NCBI GenBank assembly: GCA_934177555.1
Contig: CAKPPL010000058.1
Coordinates: 1-6,819 of the forward strand
DNA: 6,819 nucleotides
Direction: 5' to 3'
Source of the DNA: an uncultured Clostridia bacterium
GTDB lineage: Bacteria; Bacillota; Clostridia; TANB77; CAG-508
The position numbers and the translations under genes were made by a program. The notes under the pieces were generated by a model, which did not search any database, was not told the DNA's origin, and saw only the letters and a list, made by a program, of their open reading frames with translations. Of the stretch, positions 1-6,617 are shown piece after piece; the stretch's first letter is position 1; each line of letters opens with the position of its first letter.

Positions 1-179
1 CCTTTTCTAGCAGCTCTTTTTCTTACTTCGAAAGAACCAAATCCAACTAATTGAACTTTGTCTCCTCCTTTTAATGATTCTGATACAACTTCTACGAATG
101 CATTAACTGTAGCTTCTGTTGATTTTTTTGATTCTCCTGTTTTTGCAGCGATAGCTGCTACTAATTCAGCTTTGTTCAT
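1..179 (-). CDS. hup: HU-family nucleoid-associated DNA-binding protein (5' part, cut by window edge)
   Basis: HU is a small dimeric histone-like protein that binds and bends DNA with little sequence preference and organises the nucleoid. Fifty-nine complete codons are visible out of the roughly 90 usual for the family; the rest lies beyond base 1. The protein starts MNKAELVAAIAAKTG, the typical HU N-terminal helix. Around residues 45-59 it reads VGFGSFEVRKRAARK, the hallmark HU segment leading into the DNA-binding beta arm; the arm itself is missing here. The ATG at 179-177 is preceded by AGGAGGT (194-188) with 8-nt spacing, which fixes the start. The gene follows the SpoVB-type flippase on the same strand, an arrangement seen in Clostridia near spoVB/mazG. 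A 120-nt gap with a possible promoter separates the two, so hup may be transcribed on its own. HU rather than IHF is the natural call in a Firmicute. Confidence 0.95.
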   Translation of the reverse strand, partial: MNKAELVAAIAAKTGESKKSTEATVNAFVEVVSESLKGGDKVQLVGFGSFEVRKRAARK

Positions 180-205
180 TATACATTACCTCCTATAATT
201 TTTGT

Positions 206-234
206 GTTATGTACTTCTATTGTTACTGTTGCAA
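206..234 (-). promoter_or_regulatory. possible hup promoter
   Basis: On the minus strand TTGCAA (234-229) and CATAAC (211-206) are separated by 17 nt, each matching four of six consensus bases. The predicted start would lie just upstream of the hup ribosome binding site. The boxes are weak, and part of them falls within the dyad at 211-243, so this is only a candidate. Confidence 0.3.
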
Positions 235-243
235 TAGTTGTAC
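211..243. repeat. 33-bp imperfect dyad upstream of hup
   Basis: The arms are GTAC-tt-CTATTG (211-222) and CAATAG-tt-GTAC (232-243) around a 9-nt centre. Each arm is identical to the reverse complement of the other apart from the tt:tt internal mismatch. It sits between the flippase stop codon and the hup ribosome binding site and overlaps the possible hup promoter. It could be an operator or a transcript hairpin; it lacks the T-run of a terminator. Confidence 0.5.
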
Positions 244-302
244 TGTACTATTTTATCTTATTCTCCAAAATAAAATAAAATCCCCTCTTTTTTTGTAAAA
301 TT

Positions 303-1914
303 TTAATATATTTTTAATTTTTTTAAGAAATTATATATTTTTTCACCTTTTGGTAGCATATATATATCATCTTTATTATATATTTTCAAAGCTATTACAG
401 CTAGTATATATACTATTGCTGCAAACATTATTGATATTATTGTTGCCTTATTTCCAAGATTTATTCCATTTAATACTATAAATAATGTATATGAACATAC
501 TCCCATAATAGCTGTTGCTATTGCTGGTTTAAAAACAAATTTTTTAAATGGTAAATCTAATTTTACATATTTTTTCAATACATTAAATACTATTGTAAAT
601 GCTATTCCTTGGCAAGCAACTGAACCTATTGCTGCACCATATACATTTATCTCTGGTATTCTTAATAATACTAAATTTAAAATCAATTTAACTATTACAC
701 CTATTCCTAATGCTATTGCTGGAACTGTTACTTTTCCAAAACCTTGTAATGCTCCATTTATTGTTTGATCTAATATTGAAAATATTACTGATACAGATAC
801 TATTTGTAGTAATAATGCTCCTTGATTTGCATTTGGATACAATAAATTTAATATTGGTTGTGCAAATATAATCATTCCAACAACACATGGTAATCCTATT
901 AACATTGAAGTTACTAAAGAAAATGATGTCCTTTTGGTTGCAGTTGCTTTATCGTTTTGTGCTCTTGCTGCTGATATTGCTGGAACCAATGCTGTAGCAA
1001 ATGCTATATTTATAGCAAGTGGTAAATTTGTTAATGTATCAATTTTTCCACTTAATTGTCCATATAGCTTTGTTGCTAAACTAGGATCCATATATGTACT
1101 TAAAATTCTTTTTACTGTAAATGAATCTATGTTTTTATTAAATGATGTCATTATTGAACTTAGTGTTAATGGTATTGACACCATTAGTATTCTTTTTACT
1201 ATTGTTTTTACATTTTCATATTTATAATTTACTGTTTGTTCAATTTCTCTTCCTATTTCTTTTCTTCTTAATCTATAATATATAAATAAGTATGCAAAAC
1301 TTGAGAAAGTTGCAAGTGTTGTTGCTACATTAGCTCCTGCTGCCATCATCTCTGTTGATGTTGATGTTACATGTGCTACAATTTCAACAATTAATATTGT
1401 TAATACAGTTTTAAATATCTGTTCTAATGTTTGTGCTCTTGCAGTTGTTTTTAATGACCTTCTCCCATTAAAATATCCTCTCATTACTGAAGATATTGAT
1501 ACAAAAAATATTGCTGGTGATAATGCTACAAGTGTAAGTTCTGCCTCTGGTATTTGTATTAAATCATATGCTAGTGTATGTGCTCCGAAGAATAATAACA
1601 TTGTCCCTATTGAACCTATTATTCCAAATGTTGCAAGTGCAACTTTAAATATTCTATTAGCTCCTTTATTATCTCCGTACAGCTAATCTCTCTGCTACTA
1701 ATTTTGAAATAGCATTTGGAACCCCTATTGATGATATTGTTAATAATAAAGCATATATTTGATATCCACTTGCATATATTGCATTACCAGCATCTCCAAA
1801 TCCTTCTCTATTAGTTAAATATAATGTATATATTAATCCTAATACTTTTATTGCTATTTGTGAGAACATTATTGTTACTACACCTTGCATAAATGTTTCT
1901 TTTTTTGCTGCCAT
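303..1914 (-). pseudogene. SpoVB/MurJ-type polysaccharide/lipid flippase, split by a single-base frameshift
   Basis: This is a multi-pass membrane flippase of the MVF/polysaccharide-biosynthesis superfamily (COG2244-like), which moves lipid-linked cell-wall or spore-cortex precursors across the membrane. The 5' part (1914-1678, 79 residues) ends in SKLVAERLAV, a motif conserved near residue 75 of SpoVB-type proteins, and then hits a stop after two aberrant Arg codons. Dropping one base near 1677 continues the frame as GDNKGANRIFKVAL (1676-1602, 25 codons, no stop) directly into the 432-residue remainder (1601-303). The repaired protein has 536 residues, normal for the family. The conserved VMRGYFNGRRSLKTTA stretch and repeated hydrophobic segments follow. 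The ATG at 1914 has AGGAGGG (1924-1918) with 3-nt spacing and a strong promoter upstream. The interruption may be a sequencing error, since all other parts look intact. SpoVB is favoured over MurJ because hup lies downstream; the exact subfamily is uncertain. Confidence 0.88.
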
Positions 1915-1962
1915 ATTCCCTCCTTTGTTTATCTTATGATTTTAATTTATTTTTATTTCTAT

Positions 1963-1991
1963 ATTATAGATATAATTCCAAAATTTATCAA
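1963..1991 (-). promoter_or_regulatory. promoter of the flippase gene
   Basis: On the minus strand TTGATA (1991-1986) and TATAAT (1968-1963) are separated by exactly 17 nt, a near-perfect vegetative sigma-A promoter. Transcription should start near 1956, about 40 nt before the ATG at 1914. It lies back to back with the rplM promoter, the two -35 boxes being 18 nt apart. Confidence 0.8.
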
Positions 1992-2009
1992 GAAGTTTTG
2001 GCAAATTTA

Positions 2010-2038
2010 TTGACATTTTACGATTTTTGTATTAAAAT
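2010..2038 (+). promoter_or_regulatory. promoter of the rplM-rpsI operon
   Basis: TTGACA (2010-2015, perfect consensus) and TAAAAT (2033-2038) are separated by 17 nt. The predicted start near 2045 gives a leader of about 110 nt before the rplM ATG, long for a simple gene and able to hold a regulatory structure. Confidence 0.82.
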
Positions 2039-2059
2039 TATTTAGTATTATCTAGAAAT

Positions 2060-2118
2060 ATGATTAAAATATGAAACTTCTCCCCGGTAGTTTTAGATTT
2101 TAATTTCATATATATCAT
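2060..2118 (+). promoter_or_regulatory. candidate structured rplM leader (possible r-protein autoregulatory element)
   Basis: Within the untranslated leader, ATATGAAA (2069-2076) is the exact complement of TTTCATAT (2104-2111). The stem is extended across an internal loop by ATGAT (2060-2064) with ATCAT (2114-2118). A second hairpin, TGAAACT (2072-2078) with AGTTTTA (2089-2095, one G-U pair), presents a loop TCTCCCCGGT that is strikingly GC-rich for this region. The two stems share bases 2072-2076 and cannot form together. L13 leaders controlling rplM-rpsI are known in Firmicutes; whether this one belongs to that Rfam family cannot be decided by eye. Confidence 0.45.
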
Positions 2119-2153
2119 TAATTATAATTTAAAATAGGAGGATAAATATTACC

Positions 2154-2588
2154 ATGAATAACGTTACATATAGTGCAAAAAAATCTGAAATTGAAAGAAA
2201 ATGGTATATAATTGATGCAGCAAACAAACCATTAGGTAGAGTTGCTACTGAAGCTGCTAGATTATTAAGAGGAAAACACAAACCAACTTTCACACCAAAT
2301 ATGGATACAGGTGATAATGTTGCAATTATTAACTGTAAAGATATTATATTAACAGGAAATAAAATGAATTCAAAAATTTACAGACATCATTCAGGTTACA
2401 TTGGAGGAATGAAAGAAACTCCAGCAAGTGTAATGCTTGAAAAAAATCCAGAAAAAGCTATGACATTAGCTGTTAAAGGAATGTTACCACATAATTCTTT
2501 AGGTAGAAAAATGGCTACAAAATTAAGAGTTTTTGCTGGTAGTGAACACAATCTTCAAGCACAAAAACCAGAAATATGGAATTTTTAA
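2154..2588 (+). CDS. rplM: 50S ribosomal protein L13
   Basis: L13 is an early-assembling large-subunit protein that binds 23S rRNA. The 144-residue length is standard. Recognisable segments are RKWYIIDAANKPLGRVATEA (15-34), LLRGKHKPTFTPNMDTGDNV (37-56), the IYRHHSGYIGG block (75-85) and the family signature region AVKGMLPHNSLGRKM (106-120), followed by LRVFAGSEH. The start ATG follows AGGAGG (2136-2141) by 12 nt, slightly long, but no better in-frame start exists. The gene is the first of an operon with rpsI 19 nt downstream, the near-universal bacterial order. Expression probably depends on the strong promoter at 2010-2038 and on the structured leader. Nothing in the protein looks abnormal. 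Confidence 0.98.
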   Translation: MNNVTYSAKKSEIERKWYIIDAANKPLGRVATEAARLLRGKHKPTFTPNMDTGDNVAIINCKDIILTGNKMNSKIYRHHSGYIGGMKETPASVMLEKNPEKAMTLAVKGMLPHNSLGRKMATKLRVFAGSEHNLQAQKPEIWNF

Positions 2589-2607
2589 TTAAGGAGGAAC
2601 ATTTATA

Positions 2608-3009
2608 ATGGCTAAGTCAAATAATTTAGTATATATGGGTACAGGTAGAAGAAAAAGTTCAATAGCTAGAGTAAGATTAGTTGAAGGAACTGGAAAAATA
2701 ACAATTAATGGAAAAGATTTAGAAGAATTTTTCGATTTAGAAACTTTAAAAGTTATTGTTAGACAACCATTAACAGTTACAAATACATTATCAAAATATG
2801 ATGTTATTTGTTCAGTTCAAGGTGGTGGAGTTTCTGGTCAAGCAGGTGCTATTAGACATGGTATTGCTAGAGCATTAAATGAAGCTAATTCTGAATATAG
2901 ACCAGCATTAAAAACAAACGGATTCTTAACAAGAGACCCTCGTATGAAAGAAAGAAAAAAATACGGTCTTAAAAAAGCAAGAAAAGCACCTCAATTCTCA
3001 AAGAGATAA
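2608..3009 (+). CDS. rpsI: 30S ribosomal protein S9
   Basis: S9 belongs to the head of the small ribosomal subunit, and its basic C-terminal tail reaches the P-site tRNA. The protein has 133 residues, the normal size. It contains MGTGRRKSSIARVRL (10-24), the conserved glycine-rich QGGGVSGQAGAIRHGIARAL (71-90), LTRDPRMKERKKYGLKKAR and the invariant C-terminal APQFSKR ending. The ATG is preceded by AAGGAGG (2591-2597) with 10-nt spacing. It is cotranscribed with rplM and followed within 30 nt by a strong intrinsic terminator, so the operon contains just these two genes. Confidence 0.98.
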   Translation: MAKSNNLVYMGTGRRKSSIARVRLVEGTGKITINGKDLEEFFDLETLKVIVRQPLTVTNTLSKYDVICSVQGGGVSGQAGAIRHGIARALNEANSEYRPALKTNGFLTRDPRMKERKKYGLKKARKAPQFSKR

Positions 3010-3034
3010 AAAGAGCTTTTATGCAAAATATATC

Positions 3035-3068
3035 AAAACTCGGAAGATTTAAAACTTTCGAGTTTTTT
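3035..3068 (+). terminator. intrinsic terminator of rplM-rpsI
   Basis: A 12-bp stem (3035-3046 with 3055-3066, one G-U pair) closes an 8-nt loop ATTTAAAA and runs into TTTTTT at 3063-3068. The core is AAAACTCG pairing with CGAGTTTT. It lies 26 nt after the rpsI stop codon. Confidence 0.88.
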
Positions 3069-3117
3069 GTAATATACAAATTTATTTTCCATAGTCATTA
3101 ATTTATCTAAAACGCAC

Positions 3118-3160
3118 AAAAAAACTAACTATGCTTCATTATTATTTTTGGCATAATTAG
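3118..3160 (-). terminator. intrinsic terminator of the RhuM gene (minus strand)
   Basis: On the minus strand CTAATTATGC (3160-3151) pairs with GCATAGTTAG (3134-3125), 10 bp with one U-G pair, around a 16-nt loop. A run of seven T follows at once (3124-3118). On the plus strand the U-G pair becomes a C-A mismatch, so the element favours leftward transcription from the RhuM gene, although a T-rich stretch at 3165-3172 might let it work weakly as a backup for rpsI. Confidence 0.75.
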
Positions 3161-3172
3161 CTTTGCTTTTTT

Positions 3173-3192
3173 AATAGAAACTAATTTCTATT
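3173..3192. repeat. perfect 8-bp inverted repeat beyond the RhuM stop
   Basis: AATAGAAA (3173-3180) and TTTCTATT (3185-3192) flank a CTAA centre. There is no T-run, so this is not by itself a terminator. The TAG that would end the frameshifted RhuM tail (3183-3181) lies in its centre. Confidence 0.5.
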
Positions 3193-3197
3193 TAACC

Positions 3198-3215
3198 AAA
3201 TTGTAAGTTGTTGCT
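3198..3215 (+). repeat. left copy of an 18-nt imperfect inverted repeat
   Basis: AAATTGTAAGTTGTTGCT here matches, in inverted orientation, the copy at 6706-6723 in 16 of 18 positions. It lies at the distal end of the RhuM gene. It could be one end of a mobile unit, or chance in AT-rich DNA. Confidence 0.3.
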
Positions 3216-4228
3216 CAGTTGCTGTTAAGATTTTTTGTTTCTGTTACTAACTCATCAAAGTCTGAAATATAATTTTTGTCTTGTATAATTCTATATTTTT
3301 TGTACTCATCTAAAGCCAATTTATCTGCTATTTCTCTTTTTATTTTGCCATTATCTTTTAAAATGTTATATTCATTTATTTTCAAAAATACTTCTAATTT
3401 TTCTTTCCACTCTTGCATTGAAATAATCTTACCTAGTTTTACTTGTCGTTCTGCATAATCAAGATACATCGATACTAAATTATTTAGCTCTATAATTTCT
3501 TCTTGTGAAAGATAGTTTTTAGCTATTGTTTCATCTGTTTCAAGTATTTTTCCATCTGGTGCATTTTTCCAAGTTGTTAGTCCCATATTATCTTTTTTAC
3601 TATCTACTCTATTATAAATTATTTCAGGAGCAGTCATTCCAGTAATAGCAAAATGTAACTTGTTCTGAACATTTTTGTAAAATTCTTGTGTTGTTTCACT
3701 ATTTTTATCATAATCATAGCTACATTCTTTGTATATATCAGTTATTTTTTGATAAAATCTTCTTTCACTTGCTCTAATTTCTTTTATCTTAACTAATAAC
3801 TCATCAAAGTAATCTTTTCCAAATTTAGGTCCATTTTTTAGCATTTCACTATTAACAATAAAACCTTTTTTTATGTATTCCTTCAATGTTTTGGTAGCCC
3901 AAATTCTAAAATCTGTTGCTTCTTTTGAATTTACTCTATAACCAACTGCTATAATTGCATCTAAACTGTAAAAATTTGTGTTATATTTTTTTCCATCCGA
4001 AGCAGTTACTCTAATTTTTTGAGTAACTGAATCTTGATCTAATTCTTTTGTTTTAAAGATATTCTGTAAATGATATGTTATATTATTTTCTGCTACATTA
4101 AATAATTTTGACATTGACTTTTGTGTTAACCAAAAATCTTCTTCATTATATAAAACTTCAACAGATATATTTTCGTTATTTTGGCTTTGATATATGATTA
4201 AATCTTTTAAATTTTCTATATTATTCAA
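3215..4228 (-). CDS. RhuM family protein
   Basis: RhuM-family proteins (COG3943 type) are found in pathogenicity islands, prophages and type I restriction-modification loci; their biochemical role is not established. The 337-residue protein has the usual order of conserved blocks: a helix-turn-helix-like segment LTQKSMSKLFNVAENNITYH (34-53), then YSLDAIIAVGYRVNS (87-101) and RIWATKTLKEYIKKGF (108-123). These are followed by SERRFYQKITDIY (154-166), KLHFAITGMTAPEIIYNR (190-207) and MGLTTWKN (215-222). I chose TTG at 4228 because GAGGTG (4241-4236) sits 7 nt before it; a GTG at 4243 would add five residues but has no good ribosome binding site. It has its own promoter and terminator. A different frame downstream of the annotated stop encodes a protein-like tail (LTATEQQLTIWLNRN, ending at 3181), so the C-terminus may be frameshifted in the A6 run near 3232-3237. 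Neighbour upstream: a broken tyrosine recombinase. Confidence 0.85.
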   Translation of the reverse strand: MNNIENLKDLIIYQSQNNENISVEVLYNEEDFWLTQKSMSKLFNVAENNITYHLQNIFKTKELDQDSVTQKIRVTASDGKKYNTNFYSLDAIIAVGYRVNSKEATDFRIWATKTLKEYIKKGFIVNSEMLKNGPKFGKDYFDELLVKIKEIRASERRFYQKITDIYKECSYDYDKNSETTQEFYKNVQNKLHFAITGMTAPEIIYNRVDSKKDNMGLTTWKNAPDGKILETDETIAKNYLSQEEIIELNNLVSMYLDYAERQVKLGKIISMQEWKEKLEVFLKINEYNILKDNGKIKREIADKLALDEYKKYRIIQDKNYISDFDELVTETKNLNSN

Positions 4229-4268
4229 TACTAAGCACCTCACATCTTTTTCAAGAACTATTGTTTGT

Positions 4269-4297
4269 ATTGTATAATAAAATAATTACTATGTCAA
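4269..4297 (-). promoter_or_regulatory. promoter of the RhuM gene
   Basis: On the minus strand TTGACA (4297-4292, perfect) and TACAAT (4274-4269, five of six) are separated by 17 nt. The predicted start near 4262 leaves a leader of about 35 nt before the TTG start. The -35 box begins 15 nt after the stop of the recombinase reading frame, so RhuM can be expressed independently of the genes upstream. Confidence 0.82.
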
Positions 4298-4312
4298 TAT
4301 TTTTAGTTGATT

Positions 4313-5196
4313 TTATGTTATATATTTCCTATGTGAGTTTTTCACATTATTTTGATTTACCATTGCGTATTCCATCGTTGTATCTATTTTTATATGACCT
4401 AATAACTTCTGTACTTGTTCTATTGGCATCCCTTTATCAATAGCCATAGTCGCCATTGTTCTTCTAAATTTATGTGGATATACTTTATTTATATTTGCTT
4501 TTTTTCCTAATACATTTTGCTCTTTGCACTAAAATAAACTTCTCTTTCACTGTTTCCTTTACCCAAAATGATACAGCTTCTTTCTTGAAAATTCATATCT
4601 GATATATTTAATCTTGTAAGTTCTCCTACTCGCATACCTGTTGAAATTAATAGTTCTAATATTGCTAAATCTCTTACATTTGAGCAAGTATCTCTCAATT
4701 TTTCTAGATTTTCATCTGTTAGTGTTTCTTTAACTCTTCTAGTTGTTTTTACTTTATGAATCCTTCTAACTGGACTTTTTACAATATAATCTTCGTTTTC
4801 CAACCAAGCAAAGAAACTTGATAATGTTCTTCTTATATTGTCTATTGTTACCATACCTGCATTTGAATTACTTTTATAATCTGATAAATAGTTTCTTAAT
4901 ATTTCAGTAGTAATTTCATTTATTGGAAGATTTACAGTATCAAGCATTTTATTTATATTATCTCTGTAGTAATTTAAAGTTCTTGTTGAGCACCCTTCAA
5001 TTTCCTTAGATGCTATAAATCTATCTAAAATATCTGTATTATTCTTTTGAGTTTCTTGCCTTTTAGTTTGTTCTATTATTTCAATTTGATAATTTAAACA
5101 TATTTCTGTAAATATTTCTCTTAATCTTATTCTTTGGTTATCATCTAAGAAGTCTGCCATTTTAGTAGTTACTTCTTGGATAAATAACTCTTTCAC
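4313..5196 (-). pseudogene. tyrosine recombinase/integrase, inactivated by an internal out-of-frame deletion
   Basis: Site-specific recombinases of this family cut and rejoin DNA through a catalytic tyrosine. The 5' part (5196-4507, 229 residues) has a helical N-terminal region, a SAM-like core-binding domain (about 52-145), the first catalytic Arg in ISTGMRVGELTRL (Arg189) and the beta-hairpin Lys in LGKGNSERE (Lys213), then stops after AKSKMY. A second frame (about 4528-4313) carries the rest of the catalytic domain: NINKVYPHKFRRTMATMA with the HxxR box, QKLLGH, then TTMEYAMV with the presumed nucleophile Tyr, ending SHRKYIT and TAA. About 30 residues separate GKG from HxxR, against roughly 65-70 in XerD-like enzymes, so about 35-40 codons are gone and the frame is lost. 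The start is GTG with AAGGAG (5211-5206); an ATG six bases earlier is followed at once by TAA. Integrases of this kind often accompany hsdS or RhuM genes. It is presumably inactive. Confidence 0.88.
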
Positions 5197-5223
5197 TTAC
5201 ATTTTCTCCTTTCTTTGTAATTA

Positions 5224-5257
5224 AAAGAAGAATAGATTTTTATTTCTATTCTTCTTT
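5224..5257 (-). terminator. hairpin after the anti-sigma gene, probable weak terminator
   Basis: AAAGAAGAATAGA (5224-5236) and TCTATTCTTCTTT (5245-5257) are perfect 13-bp inverted repeats with an 8-nt loop, starting 5 nt after the anti-sigma stop codon. On the minus strand the descending arm ends in TTTT before AATTAC. The T-run is short and partly inside the stem, so readthrough into the recombinase is plausible. Confidence 0.55.
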
Positions 5258-5262
5258 GGCTA

Positions 5263-6111
5263 TTATTCATTTACTATATAACCTGTTGTATCTGGTTTTA
5301 CAATATCGCTATCTTTTACAATATTAAATTTATATTCATAATCAACTACTGCATCATTTTTTCTTGTTATTTCTTTATTTGATTTTTCTATATTTCTAAC
5401 TGCCAATCCTGTTTCTTTATCTATATACCTTTCATAACTATTTCCTTTAATAACATAACACTCTTTTCCATTACAATAAGTAGAATCAATTCCTGTTATT
5501 AAGGCATATTGGAGATTTGCTAATATTCCATCTGATACATAAGTTACAGGCAATATATATCCACCTATCATTGTTTCTGCATTTAGTACATATTTTTTTC
5601 CCTCTGATTCTGTCATAAATAGTTGTTCTTCGCCTTTTCTATAATAAGTTATTTTTTGAATATTACTTCCATTAACAACTTTAGTAAGTGTAGTCAAGTA
5701 ATCTTCTCCTTTATTATAACTTTCTGTTATAGTTAAAGTATCTCCTTGATATGAATATAATCTCACATAATAATTATCGTTTATTTGGTTTTCAGTTGCC
5801 TTTCCAGAAAGCGAAGACATTATAATTGTTCTTCTTCCTACAGCTATTACATATATTAATATTATAATTAATAATGCATATTTTAAAATTTTTAATTTCT
5901 TATTATATTTTTTAATATATTTTACCTCTCTGTCATCTCTTTTTGTAGTGCTTACTTTAATTTCTTTTTGCATATTTTCTAATACTTTTTGACATTCAGG
6001 ACACTCTTTTAAATGTTCCTCAATAAAACGATTGGTTTCTTCATTTGTTAAATTTTCAATGTAATTTGGTAATAAATCTTGGACAATCTTGCAATCTCTT
6101 TTCTCTTTCAT
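5263..6111 (-). CDS. membrane-anchored anti-sigma factor with zinc-finger (zf-HC2/ZAS) domain
   Basis: The 282-residue protein should hold the neighbouring ECF sigma factor inactive at the membrane and release it on an envelope signal. Residues 1-45 form a zinc-binding anti-sigma domain: Cys7, then HLKECPEC with His33, Cys37 and Cys40 in the H-x3-C-x2-C pattern. A basic stretch precedes one transmembrane helix (about 77-93, YALLIIILIYVIAVG), and some 190 residues follow on the outside. The outer part holds a CNGKECYVIKG segment with two Cys and a YIDKETGLAVRN strand, suggestive of a LolA/MucB-like lipoprotein-type fold, which I infer only from pattern. I chose ATG at 6111 because AAAGGAGG (6128-6121) lies 9 nt before it; a TTG at 6120 would touch the ribosome binding site directly. 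Only 1 nt separates it from the sigma stop codon, and its ribosome binding site lies inside the sigma gene, so translation is probably coupled. Confidence 0.88.
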   Translation of the reverse strand: MKEKRDCKIVQDLLPNYIENLTNEETNRFIEEHLKECPECQKVLENMQKEIKVSTTKRDDREVKYIKKYNKKLKILKYALLIIILIYVIAVGRRTIIMSSLSGKATENQINDNYYVRLYSYQGDTLTITESYNKGEDYLTTLTKVVNGSNIQKITYYRKGEEQLFMTESEGKKYVLNAETMIGGYILPVTYVSDGILANLQYALITGIDSTYCNGKECYVIKGNSYERYIDKETGLAVRNIEKSNKEITRKNDAVVDYEYKFNIVKDSDIVKPDTTGYIVNE

Positions 6112-6112
6112 A

Positions 6113-6592
6113 TCAATCAACCTCCTTTAATTGATTTTTTCCTCGATAAAATGTTACTCTAGCCCAGTTTTCTGTTTTATTCAAAATAATTCCTATTTCT
6201 TTAAAACTAAGTTCTCCTGTTATCCTTAAATACATTACTTCTCTTGTTTTCTCATCTAAATACTGCATTTTTTTATATAATGAAATTTTTTCATCATTTG
6301 AAATAACTTGTTCTTCTAATGTATTTAATGCTTGTACATTTAATAAATCTACTTCTTTTGTATCTACAAACTTTTTATTCTTTCTACATTGGTCATACCA
6401 AAGGTTTTTAGCGATTTGACATAACCATACTGACATCTTACATTCGCCCTTATATGTATCAATTTTCTTTACTGCTTTATAAAAAGTTTCTTGGGTAAGT
6501 TCTTCAGAAATATCATTATTATGAGTTAAACAGAATAAGTATTTGTTTACTGTTTCAAAATATTCTTCGTATATTTTTTCCATATCCTGCAT
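6113..6592 (-). CDS. ECF (extracytoplasmic function) RNA polymerase sigma factor
   Basis: This 159-residue group IV sigma-70 factor directs RNA polymerase to stress or envelope promoters. Region 2 spans about residues 8-72, with the characteristic ISEELTQETFYKAVKKIDTY (28-47) and SVWLCQIAKNLWYDQCRK (54-71) segments. A short variable linker leads to region 4 (about 105-155), whose helix-turn-helix reads ELSFKEIGIILNKTENWARV (127-146). There is no region 1 or 3, as usual for ECF factors. The ATG at 6592 is chosen because AAAGGAGG (6609-6602) precedes it by 9 nt; an upstream in-frame ATG at 6634 would lie inside the promoter. The ECF-type promoter just upstream suggests it transcribes itself together with the anti-sigma gene. 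The ECF subgroup cannot be assigned by eye. Confidence 0.93.
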   Translation of the reverse strand: MQDMEKIYEEYFETVNKYLFCLTHNNDISEELTQETFYKAVKKIDTYKGECKMSVWLCQIAKNLWYDQCRKNKKFVDTKEVDLLNVQALNTLEEQVISNDEKISLYKKMQYLDEKTREVMYLRITGELSFKEIGIILNKTENWARVTFYRGKNQLKEVD

Positions 6593-6617
6593 AACTTTTA
6601 TCCTCCTTTGCATATAT

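Noticed and set aside
688..888. 66-codon open frame on the minus strand inside the flippase gene
   Set aside because: It overlaps the flippase in another frame, is rich in Ser/Asn/Ile/Cys typical of shadow frames, and has no ribosome binding site.
934..1227. 97-codon plus-strand open frame
   Set aside because: It is antisense to the flippase coding sequence, has no ribosome binding site, and its hydrophobic composition reflects the complementary strand.
3215..3217. Reading the RhuM TGA as Trp (Mycoplasma-type code)
   Set aside because: The visible Trp codons are TGG, and the sigma gene ends naturally at TGA next to the anti-sigma ribosome binding site, so the standard code fits.
3276..3458. 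60-codon plus-strand open frame
   Set aside because: It is antisense to the RhuM gene and has no start signals.
4261..4443. 60-codon plus-strand open frame
   Set aside because: It is antisense to the recombinase C-terminal part and the RhuM promoter. The minus strand here has clear integrase motifs.
6112..6120. TTG start for the anti-sigma gene giving an 8-nt overlap with the sigma gene
   Set aside because: The TTG abuts the ribosome binding site with no spacing. The ATG at 6111 has ideal spacing.
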